From Streptomyces sp. NBC_01262 (GTDB lineage Bacteria > Actinomycetota > Actinomycetes > Streptomycetales > Streptomycetaceae), in NCBI RefSeq assembly GCF_036226365.1, contig NZ_CP108462.1:744001-808000 (forward strand): 64,000 bases of DNA, in the 5' to 3' direction. Numbering within the stretch: position 1 is the stretch's first letter; each line of letters starts with the position of its first letter. The translations under genes and the position numbers were made by a program. A model generated the notes under the pieces. It had not been told where the DNA came from. It was given only the letters and a program-made list of their open reading frames with translations, and searched no databases. Below are positions 31,836-40,958 of this stretch, piece by piece.

Positions 31836-31855
31836 CTATTGGTCTGGACCAATAG
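31836..31855. promoter_or_regulatory. DasR-like (dre) operator
   Basis: CTATTGGTCTGGACCAATAG is a palindrome broken only at its centre. The core TGGTCTGGACCA differs by one base from the TGGTCTAGACCA core of DasR-responsive elements (GlcNAc-controlled GntR regulator of Streptomyces). It lies 7 bases after the ssuD stop and 54 bases before a GH3-like gene. Confidence 0.65.
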
Positions 31856-31908
31856 CGGGTTCCCGGGGTAAGGTCCCTCTGCCCGCCGCGCCGAAGGGGG
31901 ACCCATAC

Positions 31909-32655
31909 GTGTACGCGCCTCACCGAGTCGCCGCACTGGTCGACGCATGCCTGCTGCCGGCCTGTCACGGGGACCGGCTGCCCGGCTGGATCGCCGAGGG
32001 CCTGGCGGGGGACATGCCCGGCGTCGTGCTGTACGGGCAGGCTCCCGCCGGGCTGCGCGACGCGTATCCCGACGCGCTGATCGGCCGGATCCCGTCGGGC
32101 GGGACGGCGTCGGGGCCGGTGGACGGCGAGGCCAACCTTCACCTGGGCGTACGGCCGCCGCCGGGCGTCGGAGCGACGCGGGCGTACGTCGAGGGGCTGC
32201 AGGCCCATGGCGTGGCGGTGGCGCTCGGGCCCTTCGACGGGGAGCCGCCGCTGCTGCCCTTCGCGGAGGGCGTGGCGGCGGGGGTGCGGGCGGTCACCGT
32301 CGACACCGCCGCCGCGCTGGGCGGCACTTGCGTCCCGGAGCTGCTGCGCGGGCAGCTCGGCTATGACGGCGTGGCCGTCAGCGGCCCGCTGGACGCCTCC
32401 GCCGTCGTGGAGCGCTGGGGCGTGCCCGGCGCGGCCGTCCTGGCCTGGATCGCCGGCCTCGACCTGCTGCGGCTCGGCCCCGGCTGCGGCCCCGGGGTCC
32501 ACCGGGCCGTCCACACCGCGGCCGCGCGAGCCGTCGCGGACGGCGACCTCCCGGCCGCGCGGCTGGCCGAGGCGGCCACGCGCGTCGCCCGCCTGCGTCG
32601 GTGGGCGGGCGACCCGGGAAGGATCCGGCGCCCCGCGCAGTTCGTACAACCGTGA
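31909..32655 (+). CDS. Degenerate GH3-like (beta-N-acetylhexosaminidase-type) protein
   Basis: A 248-residue protein resembling the second half of a GH3 TIM barrel: LLPFAEGVAAGVRAVTVDTA, CVPELLRGQLGYDGVAVSG, then PLDASAVVERWGVPGAAV and AWIAGLDLLRLG. In active NagZ-like enzymes the GFDGVVVTDALDM segment supplies the nucleophilic Asp; here it reads GYDGVAVSGPLDA, and no KHFPGHG motif is visible. It is probably catalytically dead or an unrelated barrel. GTG 31909 has AAGGGGG at 31893–31899. Translation is coupled to the next gene. Confidence 0.55.
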   Translation: MYAPHRVAALVDACLLPACHGDRLPGWIAEGLAGDMPGVVLYGQAPAGLRDAYPDALIGRIPSGGTASGPVDGEANLHLGVRPPPGVGATRAYVEGLQAHGVAVALGPFDGEPPLLPFAEGVAAGVRAVTVDTAAALGGTCVPELLRGQLGYDGVAVSGPLDASAVVERWGVPGAAVLAWIAGLDLLRLGPGCGPGVHRAVHTAAARAVADGDLPAARLAEAATRVARLRRWAGDPGRIRRPAQFVQP

Positions 32656-33749
32656 ACGACATCGACGTGGCCGAGATCGAAGTGGCGGTCATCGGGGCGG
32701 GCCAGGGCGGGCTGTCCGCCGCTTATTTCCTCCACCGGGCCGGGCTGCGGCCCGAGCGGGACTTCGTGGTCCTCGACCACTCCCCCGGCCCCGGCGGCGC
32801 CTGGCAGTTCCGCTGGCCCTCGCTGACCTACGGCAGGGCCCACGGCGTGCACGAACTGCCCGGCATGACGCTGGAGGGCGCGGATCCCGACCGGCCCTCG
32901 GCGGAGGTCGTCGCGGAGTACTTCGACCGCTACGAGCACGCCTTCGACCTGCGGGTGCGGCGGCCGGTGAACGTATCGGCCGTGCGGGACGCCGCCGACG
33001 GCCGGCTTGTCGTCGACAGCGACAGCGGCGCCTGGGCCGCCCGGGCCGTGATCAACGCCACCGGCACCTGGGACCGGCCCTTCGTGCCCCGCTACCCCGG
33101 CCAGGAGGTCTTCCGGGGACGCCAGCTCCACACGGCCGGCTACCGGCGGCGCGAGGACTTCGCCGGCAAGCGCGTCATCGTGGTCGGCGGCGGCACGTCG
33201 GCCGTACAGCTTCTGATGGAGATCGCCGAGGTCGCCGCCGCCACGACCTGGGTCACCCGCAGGCCGCCGGTCTTCCGCACCGGACCCTTCGGCGAGGACC
33301 AGGGCCGCGCGGCCGTCGCCCTGGTCGAGCAGCGGGTCCGCGAGGGCCTGCCGCCGCAGAGCGTCGTCAGCGTCACCGGGCTCCCGATGACCGAGGCCAT
33401 GGCGGCGGCACGGGCCCGGGGCGTACTCGACCGGCTCCCGATGTTCGACCGGCTCACGGAGGACGGTGCGGCGTGGGATGACGGGCGTCGCATCGAGGCG
33501 GACGTCATCCTCTGGGCCACCGGCTTCCGGGCCGCCCTGGACCACCTCGCCCCGCTGCGGCTGCGCGAGCCGGGCGGCGGCATCCGGCTGGACTCCCTGA
33601 CGCGCGTCGCCCGTGACCACCGGGTGCACCTGATCGGCTACGGGCCCTCGGCCAGCACGATCGGGGCGAACCGAGCCGGTCGCAGCGCGGTGCGAGAGGT
33701 CAGGCGGCTGCTGCGAACCGTCGAGCCCTCCTCGGTCCCGGTCGGCTGA
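32652..33749 (+). CDS. Flavin-containing monooxygenase-like oxidoreductase
   Basis: A 365-residue two-dinucleotide-binding flavoprotein. FAD motif VAVIGAGQGGLSAAYFL and NADP motif VIVVGGGTSAVQLLMEI are clear, with the linking AVINATGTWDRPFVP and the late VILWATGFRAALDHL (ATG motif). This places it with the CzcO/FMO-like group, which oxygenate small substrates or act as thioredoxin-reductase-like proteins. GTG 32652 overlaps the preceding stop (GTGA). The substrate is unknown. Confidence 0.85.
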   Translation: MNDIDVAEIEVAVIGAGQGGLSAAYFLHRAGLRPERDFVVLDHSPGPGGAWQFRWPSLTYGRAHGVHELPGMTLEGADPDRPSAEVVAEYFDRYEHAFDLRVRRPVNVSAVRDAADGRLVVDSDSGAWAARAVINATGTWDRPFVPRYPGQEVFRGRQLHTAGYRRREDFAGKRVIVVGGGTSAVQLLMEIAEVAAATTWVTRRPPVFRTGPFGEDQGRAAVALVEQRVREGLPPQSVVSVTGLPMTEAMAAARARGVLDRLPMFDRLTEDGAAWDDGRRIEADVILWATGFRAALDHLAPLRLREPGGGIRLDSLTRVARDHRVHLIGYGPSASTIGANRAGRSAVREVRRLLRTVEPSSVPVG

Positions 33750-33770
33750 GCCGGGGTTTCGGCCCGGGAG

Positions 33771-34808
33771 TCAGCGGGACTTCAGCGTCGAGCCGCGCAC
33801 CACGAGCTCTGGCTGGAGGACGATGCGGCGGTGCTCATGCGCCTCCGCGTCGTCGCCCGTCTCCTCGATGAGGAGGTCCGCGGCGGCCCGACCCATCCGG
33901 TAGGCCGGCTGCCGTACGGAGGTGAGCGGTACGGCGGCGGCCGCCGCGAACTCGATGTCGTCGTAGCCGACGAGGGCGATCTCGTGGGGGACGGCGATCC
34001 CGGCGGCGTAGAGGGACTGCAGGACGCCGAGGGCCAGGAGGTCGTTGGCGCAGAAGACGGCGGTGGGGCGGCGGGACATGCCCAGGAGGCGGGCGCCGGC
34101 GTCGCGGCCGGAGGCGACGTCGAGGCGGTCGGCCTCGATGTGGGAGAGGGATTCGGGCGGGAGCCCGGCGGCGGCCAGGGCCGCGAGGGCGCCGGTGCGG
34201 CGGTCCTGGCACTGGGTGAGGTGCATGGGGCCGCTGATGTAGAGGATGTGCTCGTGGCCCTGCTCGATGAGGTGCTCGGCGGCCAGCCGTCCCCCGGCGA
34301 TGTCGTCGACGGAGACCGAGCAGGCCTCGGCGCTGGGGACCACGCGGTCGACGAAGACATAGGGGATGCCGTGCCGGCGGAAGGACTCCAGGTTGCGCCC
34401 GGTGGTGTCGGCGGGGGTGACGAGCACGCCGCGCACCCGCTGCTCGGCGAAGAGGCCGAGGTAGTCGGCCTCCTCGGCCGGGCTCTCGGCGCTGTTGCAG
34501 AGCATGACGCCCAGGCCGGTCTCGCGGGCGGCGCGCTCCGCGCCGGAGGCCACCTCGACGAAGAAGGGGTTGGCCATGTCCAGGACGAGCAGGGCGATGA
34601 TCCGGCTGCGGCCGGCCCGTAGCTGGCGCGCGGACTCGCTGCGCACGTAGCCGAGTTCGTCGATCACTTCGAGCACGCGGGCGCGCGTGTCCGCCGAGAC
34701 CATGTCGGGACGGTTGATGACGTTCGACACCGTGCCGACCGAGACCCCTGCCTGACGTGCGACATCCTTGATGCCAACCATGCGTGTCACGGCGTTCATG
34801 CTACGCAT
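33771..34808 (-). CDS. LacI-family regulator 1 (rhamnose locus)
   Basis: A 345-residue LacI/GalR repressor. HTH and hinge: VGIKDVARQAGVSVGTVSNV then INRPD, followed by the periplasmic-binding-protein-like effector domain (SRIIALLVLDMANPFFVEVA, CANDLLALGVLQSLYAAG, VGYDDIEFAAAAAVPLTSVR). It is a close tandem paralogue of LacI 2. The start is uncertain: ATG 34808, 34799 or 34781 (MVGIKDV), none with a good ribosome binding site. It probably helps control the rhamnose genes, as TGAAA..TTTCA operator sequences lie at their promoters. Confidence 0.88.
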   Translation of the reverse strand: MRSMNAVTRMVGIKDVARQAGVSVGTVSNVINRPDMVSADTRARVLEVIDELGYVRSESARQLRAGRSRIIALLVLDMANPFFVEVASGAERAARETGLGVMLCNSAESPAEEADYLGLFAEQRVRGVLVTPADTTGRNLESFRRHGIPYVFVDRVVPSAEACSVSVDDIAGGRLAAEHLIEQGHEHILYISGPMHLTQCQDRRTGALAALAAAGLPPESLSHIEADRLDVASGRDAGARLLGMSRRPTAVFCANDLLALGVLQSLYAAGIAVPHEIALVGYDDIEFAAAAAVPLTSVRQPAYRMGRAAADLLIEETGDDAEAHEHRRIVLQPELVVRGSTLKSR

Positions 34809-34819
34809 GTGCGGGGTGG

Positions 34820-35863
34820 TCAGGGCCTTCGGTGCCCGGACAGCGATGAGGAGCGGACCACCAGTTCGGGCTGGAACACGATCTTGCGGTGTTCATGGGC
34901 GGGCGCGGCCTCCTCGTCCGTCTCGGCGATGAGCAGTTCCGCCGCCGTACGCCCGATGCGGTGCGCGGGCTGCCGTACGGAGGTGAGGGGGACGGCCGCG
35001 GCGGAGGCGAAGTCGATGTCGTCGTAGCCCACGATCGCCATCTCCTGCGGGACCCGCAGGCCTGCCGCGTACAGCGCCTGCAGGACGCCGAGGGCGAGCA
35101 GGTCGTTGGCGCAGAAGACCGCGGTGGGCCGGTCGGCCATGCCGAGAAGGCGCGCCGCGGCTTCCCGGCCCGCAGTGACGTCGAAGCGGGCCGCCTCCAG
35201 GACGGTCAGCCGGTCCGGGGGCAGGCCGGCCTCGGCGAAGGCGGCCAGGGCGCCCGCGTGCCGGTCGCGGGACTGGGCGAGGTGGGCGGGACCGCTGAGG
35301 TAGACGACCTTGCGGTGGCCCTCGGTGAGGAGGTGGCGTACGGCGAGCCGTCCGCCGGCGACGTCGTCCACGGAGACCGAGCAGGCCTTGGCGCTGGGCT
35401 GTTCCCGGTCGGCGTAGACGAAGGGGATGCCCCGGCCGCGCAGGACGTGGAGCCTGCCGTCGGCGGCGTCGCCTGTCGGGGTGACCAGGACGCCGCGCAC
35501 CTGCTGCTCGGCGAACATCGCGAGGTAGTCGGCCTCCTCGGCCGGGTCGGCGGCGCTGTTGCACATCATCACGGCCAGCCCCGCCGCGCGGGCGGCCTGC
35601 TGCGCTCCGCGCGCCATCTCCACGAAGAAGGGGTTGGCCATGTCCAGGACGAGCAGGGCGATGATCCGGCTGCGGCCGGCCCGCAACTGGCGGGCCGACT
35701 CGCTGCGCACGTAACCGAGCCGTTCGATGACGGCGAGCACGCGCTGCCGGGTCTGGTCGGAGACGGAGTCGGGCCGGTTGAGCACGTTGGAGACCGTGCC
35801 GAGCGAGACGCCCGCCTGCTCGGCCACGTCCTTGATTCCTATGTGCGTACCGGTTCTGTTCAG
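34820..35863 (-). CDS. LacI-family regulator 2 (rhamnose locus), probable CTG start
   Basis: A LacI/GalR repressor sharing long blocks with LacI 1 (LGYVRSESARQLRAGRSRII, CANDLLALGVLQ.LYAAG, AVPLTSVRQPA). No ATG or GTG gives a complete HTH: GTG 35827 would start at VAEQAGVS and remove the IKD of helix 1. Upstream codons read LNRTGTHIGIKDVAEQAGVS with a CTG at 35863 and AAAGG further upstream, so a CTG start (347 residues) is proposed. It begins 16 bases after the BNR protein gene and precedes LacI 1 by 11 bases. Confidence 0.8.
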   Translation of the reverse strand: MNRTGTHIGIKDVAEQAGVSLGTVSNVLNRPDSVSDQTRQRVLAVIERLGYVRSESARQLRAGRSRIIALLVLDMANPFFVEMARGAQQAARAAGLAVMMCNSAADPAEEADYLAMFAEQQVRGVLVTPTGDAADGRLHVLRGRGIPFVYADREQPSAKACSVSVDDVAGGRLAVRHLLTEGHRKVVYLSGPAHLAQSRDRHAGALAAFAEAGLPPDRLTVLEAARFDVTAGREAAARLLGMADRPTAVFCANDLLALGVLQALYAAGLRVPQEMAIVGYDDIDFASAAAVPLTSVRQPAHRIGRTAAELLIAETDEEAAPAHEHRKIVFQPELVVRSSSLSGHRRP

Positions 35864-35878
35864 GGTCGGTCCGGCCTT

Positions 35879-37318
35879 TCAGACGGGCAGCTGGAAGTCG
35901 ATGACGTGCAGCGGGGACGGGGTGGTCGTGCCGGTGGACTTCTCCTGGTAGAGGATCGAGAGCACGCCGTCCTGGGCGATCCGGGTGTGGTCCACGAGGA
36001 CCTCGCCGAAGGCGTTGAGGGTGCTGGTGCCGTCGTAGAGCACGGTCCAGTCGGTCCAGGAGGAGGACGCCGAGGCCGCCACGATACGGCCGAACGGCAT
36101 GATGACGTATGCGTTGTTGTACGCGTCCAGGACCAGCTGCGAGCGCTGGGTGGAGTTCATCGCGACCGGGACCTCCGTCTTGTGCCAGGCGCCCGCGGAG
36201 TCCTTCCAGACGTGGAAGGGGCGGGCATAGGCGATCCGGCCGGCGACGTAGTCGGTGATGCACTGGCCGAAGCGGCCGGGTACGTAGGAGATCAGGGCGT
36301 GCGGGAGGTTGTTGGAGTCGACCGCCTGCGACTCCTGGTTCATCAGGGCGTGGTCGGGGTTGAGGGAGTCCACGATGATGCCGCTGGAGTTGACCGTGAC
36401 GAGCGAGGAGCCGGTGGTGCCCACCGTGGTGCCCGCGGAGTTCTTCCAGGTGCGGCCGTAGTCGGTGCTGCGGAAGTAGACCGTGTCGTGGTTGGTGAGG
36501 TTGGCGCCGCAGGTCACGGCGCCGTTCTGCTCCCGCCAGGTGCCGAAGACGTGCAGGGCGCCGTCGCTGCCGTAGTCCAGGCCATGCAGGTACAGGTTGC
36601 GGTAGCTGCTGGAGCCGTGGGTGTTGGTGTACGTGCCGGTGTTGCTGGTCCAGTTGCCCAGGTTGGACCAGGTGCTGCCGTCGTACTCGGCCAGCGCCGC
36701 CTGGCCGTTGCCGGATATGCCGGTGCGGTAGCTGAGCTGGAGCCGGTTCTGCGGCGAGACGATGAACTGCGGGTAGGTGAAGGTGGAGGTGAGGGCGACG
36801 CCGTCCATGCTGGTCTGGACGGAGCCGAACTGCGCGGCGGTCCAGGAGTGGGAGGCGGGGCTGGAGACCAGGCCGGCCACGGACTTGACGTAGAAGTAGC
36901 CGTTGCTGTGGGAGTCCATCACCAGGTGGAGGCGGCCGTCGCTGGGCGAGATGCCGGCCGATATGACGTTGTGCGAGTCGTCGGCCTTGAGGGTGTGGCC
37001 GACGGTGACCTTGGACCAGGTCGTGGAGCCCACGGCTCGGCGGGCGACGGTGGCATTGCGGTCGGAGGCGTACCAGACGGCGTACTGGTAGCCGTTGTAG
37101 GTGAGGATGCCGTTCTTCTGGAAGGCGTTGTTGTTGACCAGCCCGTCGTACGAGACGAAGTACAGGGCGGTGGAGTCCAGCACGCTGGTGGAGATCTGGG
37201 TGGCGGACGGGGCGGTGGCGGCCGAGGCCCGGCTCATGGTCACTCCCCCGATGGTGAGGGCGGCGGCGCCGCCGACGGCGCTGCGGAGCAGGGTTCGGCG
37301 GTTGGGAGAGAGAGTCAT
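35879..37318 (-). CDS. Secreted BNR_4-type beta-propeller protein (possible polysaccharide lyase/hydrolase)
   Basis: A 479-residue exported protein. The N-terminus is a twin-arginine signal (NRRTLLRSAVGGAAALTIGG, cleavage after about residue 33, ASA). The mature part has repeated sialidase-like beta-strand motifs (DGRLHLVMDSHSNGYFYVKS, PQNRLQLSYRTG, NHDTVYFRSTDYGRTWKN, NPDHALMNQESQAVDSNNLP) typical of BNR_4 propellers. Related folds include lyases acting on rhamnose-rich polysaccharides such as ulvan. Its position inside a rhamnose operon supports a role in releasing rhamnose-containing sugars outside the cell (inference). Confidence 0.75.
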   Translation of the reverse strand: MTLSPNRRTLLRSAVGGAAALTIGGVTMSRASAATAPSATQISTSVLDSTALYFVSYDGLVNNNAFQKNGILTYNGYQYAVWYASDRNATVARRAVGSTTWSKVTVGHTLKADDSHNVISAGISPSDGRLHLVMDSHSNGYFYVKSVAGLVSSPASHSWTAAQFGSVQTSMDGVALTSTFTYPQFIVSPQNRLQLSYRTGISGNGQAALAEYDGSTWSNLGNWTSNTGTYTNTHGSSSYRNLYLHGLDYGSDGALHVFGTWREQNGAVTCGANLTNHDTVYFRSTDYGRTWKNSAGTTVGTTGSSLVTVNSSGIIVDSLNPDHALMNQESQAVDSNNLPHALISYVPGRFGQCITDYVAGRIAYARPFHVWKDSAGAWHKTEVPVAMNSTQRSQLVLDAYNNAYVIMPFGRIVAASASSSWTDWTVLYDGTSTLNAFGEVLVDHTRIAQDGVLSILYQEKSTGTTTPSPLHVIDFQLPV

Positions 37319-37424
37319 CGTCGGCTCCTTGGTGGTTCGCGGAATCAGCGGATTCCGCGGAGTGTGCCATTCCGCGTATTTCGGAGAGCCCGCAGGCTCG
37401 CGTCGTCGCGTCGTTGCGACGTCG

Positions 37425-37745
37425 TCAGGCGAGGTGGAAGACCTCGGTCAGCGGGCGCATGGCCTCGTCGGGCCGCGCGCCGTCCAGCGCCTCGAAGAAG
37501 CCACCCATCTCCGCCTGCCATCGGGCGTTGACGTCGGTGGCGGCCATGGCCTCCTGCGCGGCGGCGAAGTCCTCGGTCTCCAGGTAGCCGACGAGCAGGC
37601 CGTCCTCCCGCAGGAAGAGGGAGTAGTTGTGCCAGCCGGTGGCCGAGAGCGCGTCGAGCATCTCCGGCCACACGGCGGCATGGCGTTCGCGGTATTCGTC
37701 CAGCCGGTCCTGACGGACCTTCAGCAGGAAGCAGACACGCTGCAC
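37425..37745 (-). CDS. rhaM: L-rhamnose mutarotase
   Basis: A 106-residue RhaM/RhaU protein that interconverts alpha and beta anomers of L-rhamnose before isomerisation. RVCFLLKVRQDRLDEYRERH, the VWPEMLDALSATGWHNYSLF block (active-site His and Tyr region) and ending W..EM are family hallmarks; length matches exactly. ATG 37745 is 17 bases after the rhaS stop. The 106-base gap to the BNR gene contains overlapping inverted GGAATC/GATTCC-type repeats that may form a terminator. Confidence 0.93.
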   Translation of the reverse strand: MQRVCFLLKVRQDRLDEYRERHAAVWPEMLDALSATGWHNYSLFLREDGLLVGYLETEDFAAAQEAMAATDVNARWQAEMGGFFEALDGARPDEAMRPLTEVFHLA

Positions 37746-37762
37746 GCTGGTCGGGCTCCTTG

Positions 37763-38842
37763 TCAGAAGTCGAACGAGTCGATGTTGGCCTTGTTGAAGA
37801 CGGTGGGCTTGCCGAGCAGCACGGTGCCCTTGTCGCCGATGGTGAAGGTGCCCAGGTCACCGGCCTTGAAGGTCTGGCCCGAGGTGCCGCTGATCTGGCC
37901 CGAGGCGAGTGCGACGGAAGCGTACGCGGCCAGCTCGCCGAGCTTGGACGGGTCCCACAGCTCGAAGGCGGTGACGGTGCCGTTCTTGACGTAGGCGCGC
38001 ATGTCGTTCGGGGTGCCGAGGCCGGTGACCTGGACCTTGCCCTTGTACTTGGAGCCGGCGATGTACTGGGCGGCGGCCTTGATGCCGACCGTGGTCGGGG
38101 AGATGATCCCCTTCAGGTTCGGGTACTGCTGGAGCAGGCCCTGGGTCTGCTGGAAGGAGGTCTGGGCGTCGTCGTTGCCGTAGGCGACCTTGACGAGCTT
38201 GACGTTCTTGTACTCCGCCTTCTTCAGCTCGTCCTTCATGAAGCCGATCCAGGTGTTCTGGTTGGTCGCCGTCTGGGCGGCCGACAGGATCGCGATCTCG
38301 CCCTTGTAGCCGATCTGCTTGGCGAGCAGCTGCACCTCGGTGCGGCCCAGGTCCTCGGCGCTGGCCTGGGAGATGAAGAGCTGGCGGCAGTCGGCGTTGG
38401 TGTCGGAGTCGTAGGTGACGACGCTGATGCCGTTCTTCATGGCCTGCTTGAGGGCCGTGCACAGCGCGCCCGGGTCCTGGGCGGAGACCGCGATGGCGTT
38501 GACCTGCTGCTGGGTGAGGGTGTTGACGTAGGAGACCTGGCCGGAGGTGTCGGTGCCGCTGCTGGTGCCGACCTCCTTGTAACTGGAGCCGAGGGCGGTC
38601 AGGGCCTTCTTGCCGCCGTTGTCGGAGATGGTGAAGTACGGGTTGTTGACCTGCTTGGGCAGGAAGGCGACCGTCAGGCCCTTCTTGGTGGGCGCGTTGG
38701 GGTCGGCGGAGGCGGAGGTGGCCGCGGAGGAGGAGTCCGAGGACGAGGAGGAGTTCTTGGTGGTGCCGCCACAGGCGGTCAGGGCGATGGACAGGGCGGC
38801 GGTGGCGGCGACCGACGCGGCGATTCTCTGGCTGATGGGCAT
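37763..38842 (-). CDS. rhaS: Rhamnose ABC transporter substrate-binding lipoprotein
   Basis: A 359-residue sugar-binding lipoprotein. The signal peptide ends IALTAC (Cys24), followed by a Ser/Asp-rich linker to residue 50 and a type I periplasmic-binding fold (LTVAFLPKQVNNPYFTISDN, AIAVSAQDPGALCTALKQAM, GLLQQYPNLKGIISPTTVGI). It matches the RhaS type of the rhizobial RhaSTPQ importer. Encoded next to both permeases, it delivers L-rhamnose to them. Confidence 0.92.
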   Translation of the reverse strand: MPISQRIAASVAATAALSIALTACGGTTKNSSSSSDSSSAATSASADPNAPTKKGLTVAFLPKQVNNPYFTISDNGGKKALTALGSSYKEVGTSSGTDTSGQVSYVNTLTQQQVNAIAVSAQDPGALCTALKQAMKNGISVVTYDSDTNADCRQLFISQASAEDLGRTEVQLLAKQIGYKGEIAILSAAQTATNQNTWIGFMKDELKKAEYKNVKLVKVAYGNDDAQTSFQQTQGLLQQYPNLKGIISPTTVGIKAAAQYIAGSKYKGKVQVTGLGTPNDMRAYVKNGTVTAFELWDPSKLGELAAYASVALASGQISGTSGQTFKAGDLGTFTIGDKGTVLLGKPTVFNKANIDSFDF

Positions 38843-38896
38843 GGCGGAGGTTCCTCTCGCGGAACTGGGGAGGTCGGTACGGGAGTTGCGGGACGG

Positions 38897-39916
38897 TCAG
38901 GCCGGCGCCGTGTTGGCGGGCGCGGCGGTTGCCGCTGTTCGGCGGCGGGCGCGGGCGGTGGCGATCTGCCTGGCCACCCGCGGGCCGAGTACGGAGATCA
39001 CCAGCAGGACACCGGTGACCACGATCTGGGACTGGGCGGAGACGTTCACCAGGCTCATCACGTTCTGCAGCGCGCCGAGCAGGAACACCCCGGCGACCGC
39101 GCCGCCGATGGTGCCCTTGCCGCCGTCGAAGTCGATCCCGCCCAGCAGGACGGCGGCGACGACGGACAGCTCCAGCCCGGTGGCGTTGTCGTAGCGGGCG
39201 CTGGCGTAGTGCAGGGCCCAGAAGATCCCGGTGAGGGAGGCCATCAGCCCGGTCACGGCGAACGTGACGAGCTTGAGGCGCTTCACCCGGATCCCGGCGA
39301 ACCGGGCCGCCTCCTCCGAGGCGCCGGTCGCGAACAGTGACCGGCCCACGGGGGTGGCGTGCAGCACGACCCCGGCGATGACCAGCAGGATCACCCACAG
39401 CACGGCGGCCTTGGGGATGAAGGTGTCGCCGATCCGCCCTGCCCCGAAGTCCAGGTACTGCTCGGGGAAGTCGGTGACGGAGTTGGCGCCCAGCACGATC
39501 TGGGCGATGCCCCGGTACGCGGCGAGCGTGCCGATGGTGACGGCCAGCGACGGCAGGCCGAGCTTGGTGACCAGCAGTCCGTTGACCAGGCCGCAGACCA
39601 GGCCGAGCAGCAGGCACAGCGGGATGATGGTCTCGATGGCCATCCCGCCGTTCCACAGCGCGCCCATCACCGCGCCGGACAGCCCGGCCGTCGATCCGAC
39701 CGACAGGTCGATCTCGCCGGAGACCACCAGCATCGTCATGGGCAGCGCGATCAGCGCGATCGGCAGGGTGTTGCCGATCAGGAACGACAGGTTGAGGGCG
39801 TTGCCGAAGTTGTCGACGAAGGAGAAGGAGCCCACCAGCAGGGCGATCAGCAGCGCGCCCACGACGGTGTCCCAGCGGACGTAGTTCCTGACGTCCAGGT
39901 GCTTCAGGTCAGCCAT
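38897..39916 (-). CDS. rhaQ: Rhamnose ABC transporter permease 2
   Basis: A 339-residue permease of the ribose/xylose (BPD_transp_2) class. It shows TMLVVSGEIDLSVGSTAGLSG, GLPSLAVTIGTLAAYRGIAQ and ELSVVAAVLLGGIDFDGGKG, all standard for this class. ATG 39916 is chosen over GTG 39925 because GGAG is then eight bases away. It overlaps the rhaP stop by eight bases. It pairs with the permease encoded upstream to form the heterodimeric channel. Confidence 0.92.
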   Translation of the reverse strand: MADLKHLDVRNYVRWDTVVGALLIALLVGSFSFVDNFGNALNLSFLIGNTLPIALIALPMTMLVVSGEIDLSVGSTAGLSGAVMGALWNGGMAIETIIPLCLLLGLVCGLVNGLLVTKLGLPSLAVTIGTLAAYRGIAQIVLGANSVTDFPEQYLDFGAGRIGDTFIPKAAVLWVILLVIAGVVLHATPVGRSLFATGASEEAARFAGIRVKRLKLVTFAVTGLMASLTGIFWALHYASARYDNATGLELSVVAAVLLGGIDFDGGKGTIGGAVAGVFLLGALQNVMSLVNVSAQSQIVVTGVLLVISVLGPRVARQIATARARRRTAATAAPANTAPA

Positions 39917-40958
39917 GGTGGGCACTCCTCGCTTCGGCGGCGCGCTTGCGCAGGACGTTCGCCACTCGCAGGGCCACCACGCGGTCCACGGCGATGGCGA
40001 GCAGCAGCAGGATTCCGTCGATGGCCAGGACCCAGACCGAGCTGACGCCGATCGAGGGCAGGACGCTGTTGATCGAGGTGAGCAGCATCGCCCCCAGCGC
40101 CACCCCGTAGACGCTGCCGGAGCCCCCGGTGAAGGCGACGCCGCCGACCACGACCGCGCTGACGACGGTCAGTTCGTAGCCGCTGCCGGTGCCGGAGTCC
40201 ACATTGCCGAAGCGCGCCAGGTACAGCGCCCCGGCCAGCCCCGCGAGCGCGCCGCAGGCGACGTACGCCGCCAGGATCCGCTTGCGCACCTGGACGCCGG
40301 CCAGGCGGGCGGCCTCGGGGCTGGAGCCGAGCGCGTAAAGCTCCCGGCCGCTGCGGTAGTTGCTCATGCAGTAGCCGACGCCGACCAGGACCAGGGCGGC
40401 CAGGATCGCGAGGTACGGGATCGGGCCGAGGCCGTCGTGGCCGAAGGTGATGAAGCCGCCGGGGAGGTCGTTGGCGGTGATCTCGCGGGAGCCGACCCAG
40501 ATGGAGTCGATGCCCCGGATGATGTAGAGCGTGCCCAGGGTGACCACGAGGGCGGGGACCTGCCCGATGCTCACCAGCAGGCCGTTGAGGGCGCCGAAGA
40601 CCACGCCGATGCCGACCGCGATGAGGACGGCGACCAGCGGGTTGCCGCCGCCGTGCAGATAGGTGCCGGCGGCGAAGGCGGAGATGCCGAGCACCGAGCC
40701 GACGGACAGGTCGACGTTGCGGGTGATGACGACGACGGCCTCGCCGACGGCGACCAGCACCAGGATCGTCGCGTTGAGCAGCAGGTCCTCGATGCCCTGG
40801 TGGCTGAGGAAGGCCGAGTTGGAGATCTGGGTGGCGGCCAGCATGACCACCAGCACCACGAGGATGGCCAGTTCGCGCATCTTCAGTACGCGGTCGAGCA
40901 GTTGCCCGCCGCGCTGGCCGTCCGGAGCGAGCTTCACGGGTTCGACGGTTGTGGTCAT
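39909..40958 (-). CDS. rhaP: Rhamnose ABC transporter permease 1
   Basis: A 349-residue BPD_transp_2 permease: [40 protein letters not shown], and [20 protein letters not shown]. About eight to ten membrane segments. ATG 40958 overlaps the rhaT stop (ATGA). With rhaQ it completes the importer. Confidence 0.92.
   Translation of the reverse strand: MTTTVEPVKLAPDGQRGGQLLDRVLKMRELAILVVLVVMLAATQISNSAFLSHQGIEDLLLNATILVLVAVGEAVVVITRNVDLSVGSVLGISAFAAGTYLHGGGNPLVAVLIAVGIGVVFGALNGLLVSIGQVPALVVTLGTLYIIRGIDSIWVGSREITANDLPGGFITFGHDGLGPIPYLAILAALVLVGVGYCMSNYRSGRELYALGSSPEAARLAGVQVRKRILAAYVACGALAGLAGALYLARFGNVDSGTGSGYELTVVSAVVVGGVAFTGGSGSVYGVALGAMLLTSINSVLPSIGVSSVWVLAIDGILLLLAIAVDRVVALRVANVLRKRAAEARSAHHG

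Noticed and set aside
34889..37531. An 880-residue forward-strand open frame opposite LacI 2 and the BNR protein
   Set aside because: Its translation is a Gly/Val/Ala/Arg-rich low-complexity string with no domain, and the reverse strand encodes well-conserved proteins across the same bases. It is a GC-bias shadow.
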